24,283 nucleotides of DNA. It comes from JAUXFK01 sp034189035. Lineage in GTDB: Bacteria; Desulfobacterota; UBA8473. Shown here one piece after another: positions 1 through 7,354 of the stretch. Positions within the stretch are counted from its first letter, which is position 1. Every line of letters begins with the position of its first letter. The notes below the pieces were generated by a model. It searched no databases, was not told the DNA's origin, and worked only from the letters and a program-made list of their open reading frames with translations. The stretch lies in contig JAXHVA010000066.1 of the NCBI GenBank assembly GCA_034189035.1, forward strand, positions 1-24,283, in the 5' to 3' direction. Position numbers and translations under genes: made by a program.

Positions 1-94
1 AAACCATAGGGCCGTTTGTCAACGGTAATATATTTTAAGACGGATGCTATTTATGCTCTTTATTCTTTTTCCGATCTACAGGAGGAATTTTTTC

Positions 95-307
95 TTGACA
101 ACTCGAGACCATATAGAGGTTGGGCAATGTGCTCCCTGCACAGATTCACAATTATATTTCACCTACGCTCCTTTTTGCTTGGGACTCTTCGGCTTGCCGC
201 TATCTTTCGTAATGGCCCAAGCAACTAAATCGCTGGTGAGCAACATTGCGGATATTGAAAGAAACGTGAAGTATACCAGCCCACCCATACTGCTTAACGC
301 CGGGTAA
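95..307 (+). CDS. Doubtful small ORF, 70 residues, TTG start
   Basis: I do not recognise this protein. A good AGGAGG sequence at 80-85 sits 9 bases before a TTG codon that opens a 70-residue frame. The frame has a C-x2-C pair near residues 12-15 and one moderately hydrophobic stretch (about residues 20-42). The same frame extends upstream to an ATG at 44, which lacks a good ribosome site. It runs tail-to-tail with the next small ORF on the other strand. The surrounding 1.7 kb holds decayed sequence, so this may be chance or a remnant. I keep it only because of the strong ribosome-binding site. Confidence 0.2.
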   Translation: MTTRDHIEVGQCAPCTDSQLYFTYAPFCLGLFGLPLSFVMAQATKSLVSNIADIERNVKYTSPPILLNAG

Positions 308-316
308 CCGTTCTTG

Positions 317-595
317 TCAAGAAGCAGTAGCAAGAGAAGCGCCAGGAAGCCTAGGTTTAGAAAAACTTATACAAAAGTAGTGACTGGAAGTGGACAAGAC
401 GCGCAAAATACTGTGAACTAGACACGGAATCAAGAAAAAGACAATAAAAATGTAAGTTCCATATTGACTAAAAATGTATTCTAGAAATTCTATGCCTTTT
501 GCCAGTAATAGATAGAATCCGACGAAGGCAAAGAGCGAACCGACGACAAACATCGTAAGCGATACTCGGACATATTTGTTGTTCTCAACTGTCAT
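317..595 (-). CDS. Hypothetical small membrane protein (92 residues)
   Basis: No family is recognised. The predicted product has two clear hydrophobic segments, about residues 11-32 and 42-64, separated by a short turn (around KGIEFLEYIFSQYG), then a polar serine-rich tail. That pattern fits a small inner-membrane hairpin protein. The start ATG has no convincing Shine-Dalgarno sequence upstream, which lowers confidence. It converges on the doubtful ORF ending at 307. The region lies in a decaying flank, so it could be an intact remnant of a larger gene or a spurious ORF with hydrophobic composition. Confidence 0.33.
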   Translation of the reverse strand: MTVENNKYVRVSLTMFVVGSLFAFVGFYLLLAKGIEFLEYIFSQYGTYIFIVFFLIPCLVHSILRVLSTSSHYFCISFSKPRLPGASLATAS

Positions 596-741
596 TTTTT
601 ATACGCGCAGGTAGAAAATGATAGAGCGCTTGGCTTCTGACCGACCTGGTAGAGTTGACCAATAGAATCCCTTATATGTTCGTCACACTTTCCCAACAGT
701 TAGAATAGATGGAAATTATCCATATATTGATTTTTCGACCT

Positions 742-1199
742 TCATTCGTAGTAAAGCGGATCATCGAACATGTGAGCTTTCTGTTTTTTCTCTAAAATAC
801 ATCTTATCGGGCACCGTACACATATTGCTGTTATTGAATCCCATGCATTGAAGGCAGAGGTTAGCAAATCGTCTACGAGCTTATCACTTAGATCCGTAAA
901 AAACTCTTCGATTTATGATATAAAAGAGATACATTTTCGGCTCTGCCAGATAGCTTATAAGAGAATCTCTCTTTTCATCTGCAAAGCATAATGGATGAAT
1001 AAATCCTCAATTTTCTTATCATCGTTTTTTTCTCATCTGAGCTTTTTTCTCAAATGGCGTTGTATGTGTGAGTTAAAATCAGCAGCGTATTCAAATAGGA
1101 ATAAATTAAGTTTCTTTTATCCCTTTCATTTGAGTAAAATGCCTCTGGTGTTATTAATCTTGTAGATCTTCTCTTTACATTCATTGTTATTTCTTCCAT
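742..1199 (-). pseudogene. Decayed hypothetical gene with Cys-rich C-terminus
   Basis: Reading the minus strand, an ATG at 1199 opens a 49-codon frame (MEEITMNVKRRSTRLITPEA...) ending at TGA 1050-1052. Coding-like peptide then continues in other frames: DDKKIEDLFIHYAL, then DEKRDSLISYLAEP, then after a TAA at 913-915 a 55-residue stretch down to TGA 742-744. That last stretch contains LTSAFNAWDSITAI, a C-x2-C-P-x2-C pattern (CVRCPIRC) and ends MFDDPLYYE. The composition and cysteine spacing look like real protein, but at least one in-frame stop and three frameshifts break it. A slippage-prone A tract near 1025-1031 is one break point. Function is unknown; the cysteines could bind metal. No clear ribosome site precedes the ATG. 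Confidence 0.5.
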
Positions 1200-1773
1200 A
1201 ATTTTGAATTGAGCTGCCGAAAAGCAATATTTATAATGTTGAGTTATAGATATACGAAACGGAAAAATATTGCGTTTATCAGTATAACACCTTGTATAGT
1301 CGACTAAGGTTGCGATTCTGCAACCTAAAAAATTGGCATTATGACCTTAAGTGACAGTAGCTCATATACCCATATTGAGGTTTATTCACGGCATTTTTAT
1401 CGAATATAGTTAATCATAATTTGAACCAAAGTCAATAAGAAAAATCCCAACAGTTTATAATGACCCCTTGACTCTATAATCCTTATCTGGTAGATTTTGA
1501 GAGTTTTAATCCTTAGGGACGAATTATAAATTACAACGAAAAGAAGACATCGAGGTGATTCTCATAAAAAACCTACCCTCCCCATAAACCTGCTTGGTCA
1601 ACCCGGAAGGCTGTAAAAGCTATTTTGCAAAAAGGTTAATACGGTATGTCAAAATATGATTTTTAACTTGATGTCACTGATGTAATTGGTATCTACTGAA
1701 TTCGTGAACCTAGGGTAAGATCATAGTTAGTTATTAATAGATTTCTAAAACGACTGAATAAAGGAGGGAAATT
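1200..1773. other. Gene-free stretch upstream of the ompA-like gene
   Basis: About 570 AT-rich bases with no convincing coding sequence on either strand. It must carry the promoter of the downstream outer-membrane gene. A weak candidate is TTGATG at 1668-1673 followed after 16 bases by TATCTA at 1690-1695, which I would not rely on. A good ribosome site, AAAGGAGGG, ends five bases before the ATG at 1774. A short perfect hairpin lies at 1307-1326 and is listed separately. Confidence 0.5.
1307..1326. repeat. Short perfect inverted repeat (7-bp stem)
   Basis: AGGTTGC at 1307-1313 pairs exactly with GCAACCT at 1320-1326 around a 6-base loop. No T-run follows on either strand, so a classical intrinsic terminator is unlikely. 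It could be a protein-binding site or chance in a gene-free region. Confidence 0.35.
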
Positions 1774-3117
1774 ATGAAGTTGACTAAAGCGATGGTTCTA
1801 CTTGCGCTGATCTTTTTTTCGTTGAGTATTGCTGTAAACGTAATGGGGGAGAATAAAGACGGTCCATTTACGATGACTCCGTTTGGAGGTGGGTACACTT
1901 TTGAAGGTAACCAGAATCTAGATGATGGCCCTGCTTATGGTTTAGGATTGGGATATAACTTTAACAAACACTGGAGTCTTGAAACAGTACTGCACTATGT
2001 TGACACTGAATCTGAAGTAGGTTCGGTAGATGTAGATACCTACCTCTATCGCCTTGACGCCATATACCATTTCAGATCTGATAAAAAATTAGTGCCTTAT
2101 TTATCCAGCGGTTTTGGGGGTATTACCTTTGACCCAGAAGACTTAGAAGAAGATACAGACCTTTTGATCGATTATGGCTCAGGTGTAAAATACTACATGA
2201 ACGGAAACATTGCTCTACGGGGTGATTTGCGCCACATCATATCCTTCGATGAAACCCATAATAACCTTTTGTTTTCTGTGGGACTCACCTTCCTTTTTGG
2301 AGGAAAAAAACAAGAGGTTGTTGTGGAAGACAAAGACAATGATGGAGATGGAGTCTATAATGCTCTGGACAAATGCCCAAATACCCCTGTAGGAATTTCT
2401 GTTGACAACTCAGGATGCCCACTACTTGACAGTGATGGAGATGGAGTCTATGATTCCCTAGACAAATGCCCAAATACCCCTGTAGGAATTTCTGTTGACA
2501 ACTCAGGATGCCCACTACTTGACAGTGATGGAGATGGAGTCTATAATGCTCTGGACAAATGCCCAAATACCCCTGTAGGAATTTCTGTTGACAACTCAGG
2601 ATGCCCACTTGACAGTGATGGAGACGGGGTCTATAATGCTCTGGACAAATGCCCAAATACCCCTGTAGGAATTTCTGTTGACAACTCAGGATGCCCACTT
2701 GACAGTGATGGAGACGGGGTCTATGATTCCCTAGACAAATGTTCTGGAACACCAAAAGGGGCAGAGGTCGATAAAAGAGGATGCTGGGTGATCAAAGGCG
2801 TACTATTTAACTCGTCAAAATGGGACATAAAGCCTGATACGCATAATACCCTCGATGATATCCTAGCGATCTTGGAAAAAAACCCCATGCTAAAATTAGA
2901 GATCCAGGGCCATACGGATAATCAGGGATCGATGAGATTCAACAAGAGGCTTTCTGAGAATCGAGCGAGATCAGTTATGGAGTATCTCGTGAGTAAAGGT
3001 ATTGAACAAAATCGGCTTCGTGCGAAGGGATTATGGTTCTCAGTACCCGCTGCCTCAAATGATACACCGGAAGGTCGTGCTAAGAACCGCCGTGTAGAGT
3101 TATCACCAATTCGTTAG
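1774..3117 (+). CDS. OmpA-family outer-membrane protein with TSP3 calcium-binding repeats
   Basis: A 447-residue outer-membrane protein that should anchor the outer membrane to peptidoglycan. Residues 1-25 form a signal peptide. Residues about 30-176 look like an 8-stranded OmpA-type beta-barrel (glycine-rich, alternating aromatic strands). Residues 188 to about 337 are five thrombospondin type-3-like repeats of the form DSDGDGVYNALDKCPNTP, each with a calcium-loop DxDGDG and two cysteines. The last 110 residues are an OmpA/MotB peptidoglycan-binding domain with GHTD (Asp382) and the matching Arg397 in LSENRARS, which in the family bind diaminopimelate. AAAGGAGGG precedes the ATG. It stands alone, with a gene-free region before it and a MITE-like element after it. 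The repeats are almost identical in DNA, implying recent expansion. Confidence 0.95.
   Translation: MKLTKAMVLLALIFFSLSIAVNVMGENKDGPFTMTPFGGGYTFEGNQNLDDGPAYGLGLGYNFNKHWSLETVLHYVDTESEVGSVDVDTYLYRLDAIYHFRSDKKLVPYLSSGFGGITFDPEDLEEDTDLLIDYGSGVKYYMNGNIALRGDLRHIISFDETHNNLLFSVGLTFLFGGKKQEVVVEDKDNDGDGVYNALDKCPNTPVGISVDNSGCPLLDSDGDGVYDSLDKCPNTPVGISVDNSGCPLLDSDGDGVYNALDKCPNTPVGISVDNSGCPLDSDGDGVYNALDKCPNTPVGISVDNSGCPLDSDGDGVYDSLDKCSGTPKGAEVDKRGCWVIKGVLFNSSKWDIKPDTHNTLDDILAILEKNPMLKLEIQGHTDNQGSMRFNKRLSENRARSVMEYLVSKGIEQNRLRAKGLWFSVPAASNDTPEGRAKNRRVELSPIR
2335..2787 (+). repeat. In-frame tandem repeat, five units of 90-93 bp
   Basis: Units start at 2335, 2428, 2521, 2611 and 2701, with lengths 93, 93, 90, 90 and a diverged last unit. 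Units 1-4 are nearly identical at nucleotide level, including synonymous positions. Units 1, 3 and 4 carry the version encoding YNALDK, while units 2 and 5 carry the version encoding YDSLDK. Units 1-3 read GAGATGGAGT where units 4-5 read GAGACGGGGT. Units 1-2 have an extra Leu codon at the end. This mosaic fits unequal crossing-over or slippage inside the ompA-like gene. Copy number is likely variable and may be misassembled in short-read data. Confidence 0.9.
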
Positions 3118-3130
3118 TACAAATCTAATC

Positions 3131-3311
3131 AGTATCCATCTTGAAATGAGCAATTTTATTTTTGACGAAGATCAAGCCTTCCTATGCGTTCCAAGAAGAC
3201 AGGGAAGGCGGAGATTTTAACCCCAGGAATATACGAGCATATTTCGAGGATAAAAATCTGACTATGACACAGACAGAGATTGGGCAAAAGTGCCATTTCA
3301 GGATGGACACT
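3131..3311. mobile_element. MITE-like element, copy A (181 bp)
   Basis: The left end AGTATCCATCTTGAAATG (3131-3148) and the inverse of the right end, AGTGTCCATCCTGAAATG (3294-3311), match at 16 of 18 positions. Inside is a second inverted pair, AGATTTTAACC and GGATAAAAATCT, so the element can fold into a nested hairpin. Two more copies with the same ends and interior lie at 12836-12967 and 16796-16940. There is no coding sequence inside. The short size, terminal inverted repeats, multiple intergenic copies and lack of a transposase are the marks of a MITE mobilised by an unseen transposase. No clear target-site duplication is visible here. Confidence 0.72.
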
Positions 3312-3408
3312 ATTTAATCATAAAATCTGGGGTTTCCGATCCATAAGAGGAGTCTTCTCTTGAGAATACACAACCATATAGATTTTATAGTTTTTTTCTC
3401 GTTTCTTC

Positions 3409-4354
3409 TTAGTTTTTTATAAACCAAGCTTCTTGACCATAAATCTCTTCAGAACATTCCTCGCAAAGCCCATGAGTGAATTGAGCATCAGAATGATCCT
3501 CGATGTATGTGTATGATTCAATCTCGTTCCAGTATCCTCTGTCGTCTCTTATCTTCTTGCATGCAGCACAGATTGGGAGAAGTTCCTGTAGTTTTTTCAC
3601 GTGCTGCAATTCTGCGGCAAATCTATTCTTTTCTCTGTACTGCATCTGAACTACTCGTCGATGTCGATTAAATATCAAATAATAAGACCGTGAGAATTAT
3701 TGTCGATACAGTTAGACTTACTGGAAGAGAAATCTGCGATATGATTTCTCTTCTCCAATCTTTAGCATCAATGTCCATACTAAGGACAGCAATTAAAAAT
3801 CGTCTGTACCTTCCGCATAAATCGGCACAAGGCCGGTTATTAGGGTACCCCAGCGGTTCTTGATTGGTCCCACTGTGCGCTGTATTCCAGTGTCAAATGT
3901 ATGCAAGTATTCTTCTGATACTTCTTCATAGCATAGACCTGGAGGTGTATAGTCGTCTGAGTCTCATTGTTGTAAGTCCAGAAAGAAAAAGACAGTTCCG
4001 TCCTCTCTGCGTCCCACCAGGTAAAGAAAACGGTATATTCTATGGGCTAGACGGATTTGAGTCAATTATTTTTTGATTCGGATATAATCCGGCGAATTCA
4101 AGTCAGTTGAATTGCCTTGTAGGTTCACCAACCGTTTAGGATTAATCGATCGTGCGACAATCAGGGCTTACTCTATCGCTTCTTCAGATAATCTGCGAAC
4201 TGTAAAATTCCATAAAAACCACGTTGAAAAAGAGCCCAGCGTAAGCACTGCAACTACAAAAGACATAGTTATTATATATTTTTTCTGAAGTATCTTCTTT
4301 TTATATACTTTTTTGTTCTGATACTGCCCAATACAGCTTGAACTACCACTTATG
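3409..4354 (-). pseudogene. Decayed membrane sensor gene with C-terminal zinc-ribbon-like cap
   Basis: Minus-strand translation gives, in order: a cytoplasmic lysine-rich start (about 4354-4270); a membrane segment with SFVVAVLTLGSFSTWFLW; an extracytoplasmic sensor region with RARS-type dipeptides, REDGTVFFFLDL, the run TPPGLCYEEVSEEYLHTFDT, and NRWGTLITGLVPIY; then VLSMDIDAKDW and a second membrane segment near 3735-3690. It ends with a short helix and the cap LPICAACKKIRDDRGYW...CEEC. This layout is common in deltaproteobacterial sensor kinases, diguanylate cyclases and related signal proteins. In-frame stops lie at 4168-4170, 4066-4068, 3964-3966 and 3793-3795, with frameshifts near 3795 and 3680. 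The only open part is an 89-codon frame (3409-3678) holding the cap. No kinase or GGDEF core is present, either never there or deleted. Confidence 0.75.
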
Positions 4355-4683
4355 GACTTATCGTTATATCGCTGCTCACATTATAAATTAACTGGAAACG
4401 TTTTCCAAAAGATGATCTTGTTGCCATTTCAACCCAATTCAGTATGTTCTCTGCAAGGCTTCACTCCCTTTGTTTGTTGTTCTCCTTCCACCGATGATTT
4501 TCAATAGTGAGATGCTCTATGACTTGCTCTGATAGTACTTTCATTATTGCTTTTTATTAAGATCGCATATTAAATCTTATGCCTATCTTAACCACAAATT
4601 AAATAAATGGTTTCATATTATCAGGATAACAGCAAATAGAGTTTTGTCGATCTTCCAGCCTTTGTCAAAGAGAAATTGGAGTT
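4355..4683. other. Gene-free stretch between sensor remnant and DUF4079-like gene
   Basis: About 330 bases without a convincing gene. On the minus strand there is a 27-codon ATG frame (MKVLSEQVIEHLTIENHRWK...) and then a peptide containing ENILNWVEMATRSSFGKRFQ. These may be further debris of a decayed gene, but I recognise nothing in them. No terminator-like hairpin with a T-run was seen for the gene ending at 4684. Confidence 0.35.
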
Positions 4684-5112
4684 TTAAGACCCTAATATAT
4701 ATGTCCGATAAACACCAACTCCTGTATAAATCTGTAATAAAGCAAGAAACAACATCACTGTATTGAATATCGCATGAACAAGAGGAAGGAGGGTTCGTTT
4801 TTTTTTCTTTCTATCAATATAAATACCGGTTCCGAGCGCAAATACAATAAATGGTACCATCAATAATCCAATTTTGGCATGCATCCCAGTAATCATAAAA
4901 CTATGCCAGCTTGTTTTTACAATGTATAAACCACCGAAAATACCAATCAACCAAATGCTTGTTGCGATAATGCCCAATCGAACATGCTGTTTCCAATTAA
5001 AACGGGTCTTATGCTTTAAGTGTATCATACGGAATCTTGATATTCCCAGATTCAACGCAAAAAAAGCAATTAAAATGCCTACAGATTGAAAGATCGGATG
5101 AATGAAAAACAT
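4684..5112 (-). CDS. DUF4079-like, cytochrome b561-type membrane protein
   Basis: A 142-residue integral membrane protein with four hydrophobic segments (about 8-24, 45-67, 77-95, 108-130). Histidines occur near segment ends (IHP, LKH, KQH, WHS, GMHAKIG, LVHAIF), suggesting heme ligation as in cytochrome b561-type and DUF4079 proteins. Residues GGLYIV, ITGMHAKIG and ALLQIYTGVGVY fit DUF4079, seen in cyanobacteria and proteobacteria; the family's exact reaction is not established. The frame can be extended to a TTG at 5127, but ATG at 5112 is preceded by GGAGGGA at ideal spacing, so I take that start. A periplasmic c-type heme protein lies 193 bases upstream on the same strand, so a joint electron-transfer role is plausible but inferred. 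Confidence 0.72.
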   Translation of the reverse strand: MFFIHPIFQSVGILIAFFALNLGISRFRMIHLKHKTRFNWKQHVRLGIIATSIWLIGIFGGLYIVKTSWHSFMITGMHAKIGLLMVPFIVFALGTGIYIDRKKKKRTLLPLVHAIFNTVMLFLALLQIYTGVGVYRTYILGS

Positions 5113-5305
5113 GAATTCTCCCTCCAACCGCTGACTTTAAAAAATATGCATCATTACTGATACGTATGAATTAATATTAAACAAATATATTGAAATTCAG
5201 ATCATTACGCCATCAGCGGGTATTACCAATACGATATACTATACTTTATTAGATTCTTTTACCGTCAGAGATACCAAATTATAGTATGGCAAAGGGCATC
5301 TATTT

Positions 5306-5779
5306 TCATTTAAACTCATGCACAAGGATAAAATCATTTTTTGCCCTTGTTCCATGGCACCCGACACACCCCCCGGGTTTACCAAATTTATCGGCCTTTC
5401 CATCAGGTGAATATTTTGCCCAAAACCAGTCTCCCGCATCCGGGTTATAATCAACGACTTTATACATCACTGTAATTGCCTTGATTTTATTGTTCTTTCC
5501 GTAGTTTTCCTTTACGGCGATAGAACCATACTGGACAGGTGGATGTGTAGAATTCAAAGCCCTGTCATTAACATATACCTTGTGCAGTGGGCCGTGGGGT
5601 GCTCGTCCCGGTTGCATTCCTTGATGATCTGGCCAAAAAGACCATTTTTGATAAGGAGATTCTTCAGTAATGTGTTTCCATAGTGCATCAGGATCAGGGG
5701 ATGGCATTTTAGCAAATGCAATAACAGAAACTATTGCGCAGATCGAAATAAGGCTAAGAGAAATAACGATTTTTTTCAT
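5306..5779 (-). CDS. Periplasmic cytochrome P460-family c-type heme protein
   Basis: A 157-residue exported protein. Residues 1-23 are a signal peptide (MKKIVISLS... to AFA). One c-type heme site, C138-V-G-C141-H142, lies near the C-terminus in GGCVGCHGTRAKNDFILV, the position and context typical of cytochrome P460-like proteins (HGTRAKNDF and YKVVDYNPDAGDWFWAKY are family-like stretches). Well-studied P460 enzymes oxidise hydroxylamine or NO and carry a Lys-heme crosslink. Many relatives have unknown substrates, and nothing here proves that activity. AAAGGAGG lies six bases before the ATG. It is followed by the DUF4079-like membrane protein gene on the same strand. An ORF in another frame covering its 3' half is a shadow. 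Confidence 0.85.
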   Translation of the reverse strand: MKKIVISLSLISICAIVSVIAFAKMPSPDPDALWKHITEESPYQKWSFWPDHQGMQPGRAPHGPLHKVYVNDRALNSTHPPVQYGSIAVKENYGKNNKIKAITVMYKVVDYNPDAGDWFWAKYSPDGKADKFGKPGGCVGCHGTRAKNDFILVHEFK

Positions 5780-5970
5780 AACAACCTCCTTTCAAAATTG
5801 AACGTTGACTATCATTTGTTTTTTTTGACCTTTTGCCGTTGTTTGTTACTTCAACAATCGGCTAAGCCCATCAATATTTCATTTCTTTTTCATACTGTTA
5901 AAATCATCGGTACTACAAAGTAATCGCAACACTGCTTTTTGATGCTCGATGAATTGGAATATCAGGCTCA

Positions 5971-7026
5971 TTAAAATACAATGAGTTTTCCTTCTTCATT
6001 TGCTTGTTTTTTCGTATAGCTGACGCCGTCAATTTTAATGCCATTGTAATCAAGTAAAGTAATCAGGCCGCCTTTATTTGAAAGAGGCGTTTCTCCCATA
6101 GTAACAGAGCGAACCTCCCCAGGGGCTAACCAGATGTCATTTGAAATAACATGAGCATCATCATTTTTGTTTAAAATAGACCAATTATTGAGGGAAATGC
6201 CATACTCCGTTCTATTCATTAGGTATACCATCTCAGGACGTCCATGAAAACCGGCTTGCCCTTCCGGGCCACTTGGGTTGACAAGGGCTGCTATGATTTT
6301 AACAGGTTGATCATCCCTGATAACCGGTTTATCTTCGTCTTGTATATCGTCATGTGGGTGGCCAAGTAAATCAGCAAAGTTTTGACTCCCCCCGATAGCA
6401 TCTCCACTCACTTCATCTGTATGGATTGCTTGTGAAGCGAATGCTAAAAATATAGCTGTGAATCGATCTTCATTAGAGAAATGCATGATGATTCCACCGT
6501 CTTGCCATACTCCGTTATATTTAGCAAAGCCTCCTTGACTACCTTGATTCATGTGAACATCATGAATACCTTGGTTATCGCTATAGGGTTCACCAAACAA
6601 ATAAATAGCAGCACCTCTATTTATGGCTGCCTGCAATTCAGGTTGTACAAAATCGATAATGTCATCGTTTTTATCTGGCTTATCATGAGGCAATATGCGT
6701 CCCTTAGAAAGATCCATTAGATTACCTCTGATATAATCCAATGCGATTGTTCCACTTTGGCTTTGAATTTCTTCAAAACCGACATCTAAATCGCTCAATT
6801 GATCGGTGATTGGATGCTGAAAATCTTGGATAAGCCAAAAAACGAGTTCTGATATTTTTGACTTTGATTTTACGTTGATAGATGCCCTTTTTAAGCCATC
6901 GTATTTGCCTCCTTTTTTATCGTCATAGAAAAGGTGGATATGTGGTGATTCAGGATCATCTTCTGCACGCTCTGCACTGACTCGAACAGGTTTACCAACC
7001 CAGACCCCATAATTTTTAATTGCCAT
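5971..7026 (-). CDS. DUF2278 (YukJ-like) protein with lamin-tail-like C-terminus
   Basis: A 351-residue protein without a signal peptide or membrane segment. The N-terminal two thirds match the DUF2278/YukJ type. It begins MAIKNYGVWVGKPV; HIHLFYDD follows, then NVKSKSKISEL, LDYIRGNLMDLSKGRILP and IYLFGEPY. DVHMNQGSQGGFAKYNGVWQDGGI is the most family-like region. The last 90 residues (VYLMNRTEYGISLNNWSI to SYTKKQANEEGKLIVF) look like a lamin-tail-like beta-sandwich. Its function is unknown; some family members occur near secretion or nuclease contexts, but I see none here. An in-frame TTG extends the frame to 7047, but AGGAGG sits seven bases before the ATG at 7026, which decides the start. 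Confidence 0.8.
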   Translation of the reverse strand: MAIKNYGVWVGKPVRVSAERAEDDPESPHIHLFYDDKKGGKYDGLKRASINVKSKSKISELVFWLIQDFQHPITDQLSDLDVGFEEIQSQSGTIALDYIRGNLMDLSKGRILPHDKPDKNDDIIDFVQPELQAAINRGAAIYLFGEPYSDNQGIHDVHMNQGSQGGFAKYNGVWQDGGIIMHFSNEDRFTAIFLAFASQAIHTDEVSGDAIGGSQNFADLLGHPHDDIQDEDKPVIRDDQPVKIIAALVNPSGPEGQAGFHGRPEMVYLMNRTEYGISLNNWSILNKNDDAHVISNDIWLAPGEVRSVTMGETPLSNKGGLITLLDYNGIKIDGVSYTKKQANEEGKLIVF

Positions 7027-7354
7027 CAATGAACCTCCTTTACTCAAATAAATAATTGATCACGAGCTCTATAAATTCTAAAACCTGCAACAAACGAAAG
7101 GTGATGAGAATCCCCTTTCTGAAATTTTTCTCTCCCTATCTCCAAAGCCCAGTGCACAGAAAAATGTGGTCGAGTATTTCATCTCCTTTCTACAATGTAA
7201 AAGGTTTTATCCATTGTCCCGCCTCTTGTAAAGAGAAAAATTGAGTCTACCCTATCAATATATATGGAGGTTGTATAGACTCTTTGTGATCATAAAATTG
7301 GATAAACAATCTAAGTGTTGGCGAGAGGCAAACAAGAGGTGTGAATCGTATTCG
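7027..7354. other. Gene-free spacer between DUF2278 and MltF-like genes
   Basis: About 330 AT-rich bases. Plus-strand ORFs here are short, lack ribosome sites and resemble no protein. The minus strand should hold the promoter of the DUF2278 gene; I cannot pick -35 and -10 boxes with confidence. No intrinsic terminator is evident for the MltF-like gene that ends at 7355. Confidence 0.4.

Noticed and set aside
1307..1326. Intrinsic terminator
   Set aside because: The stem is short and no T-run follows on either strand.
2285..2755. 156-residue minus-strand ORF with internal repeats (HHCQVGILSCQQKFLQGYLG...)
   Set aside because: It is the antisense reading of the ompA tandem repeats; its repeats only mirror the real gene and it has no ribosome site.
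2335..2787. CRISPR-like array
   Set aside because: The 90-93 bp repeats are contiguous, in frame and encode calcium-binding protein repeats; there are no spacers.
5239..5454. 71-residue minus-strand ORF
   Set aside because: It overlaps the heme-binding end of the cytochrome P460-like gene in another frame and has no support of its own.
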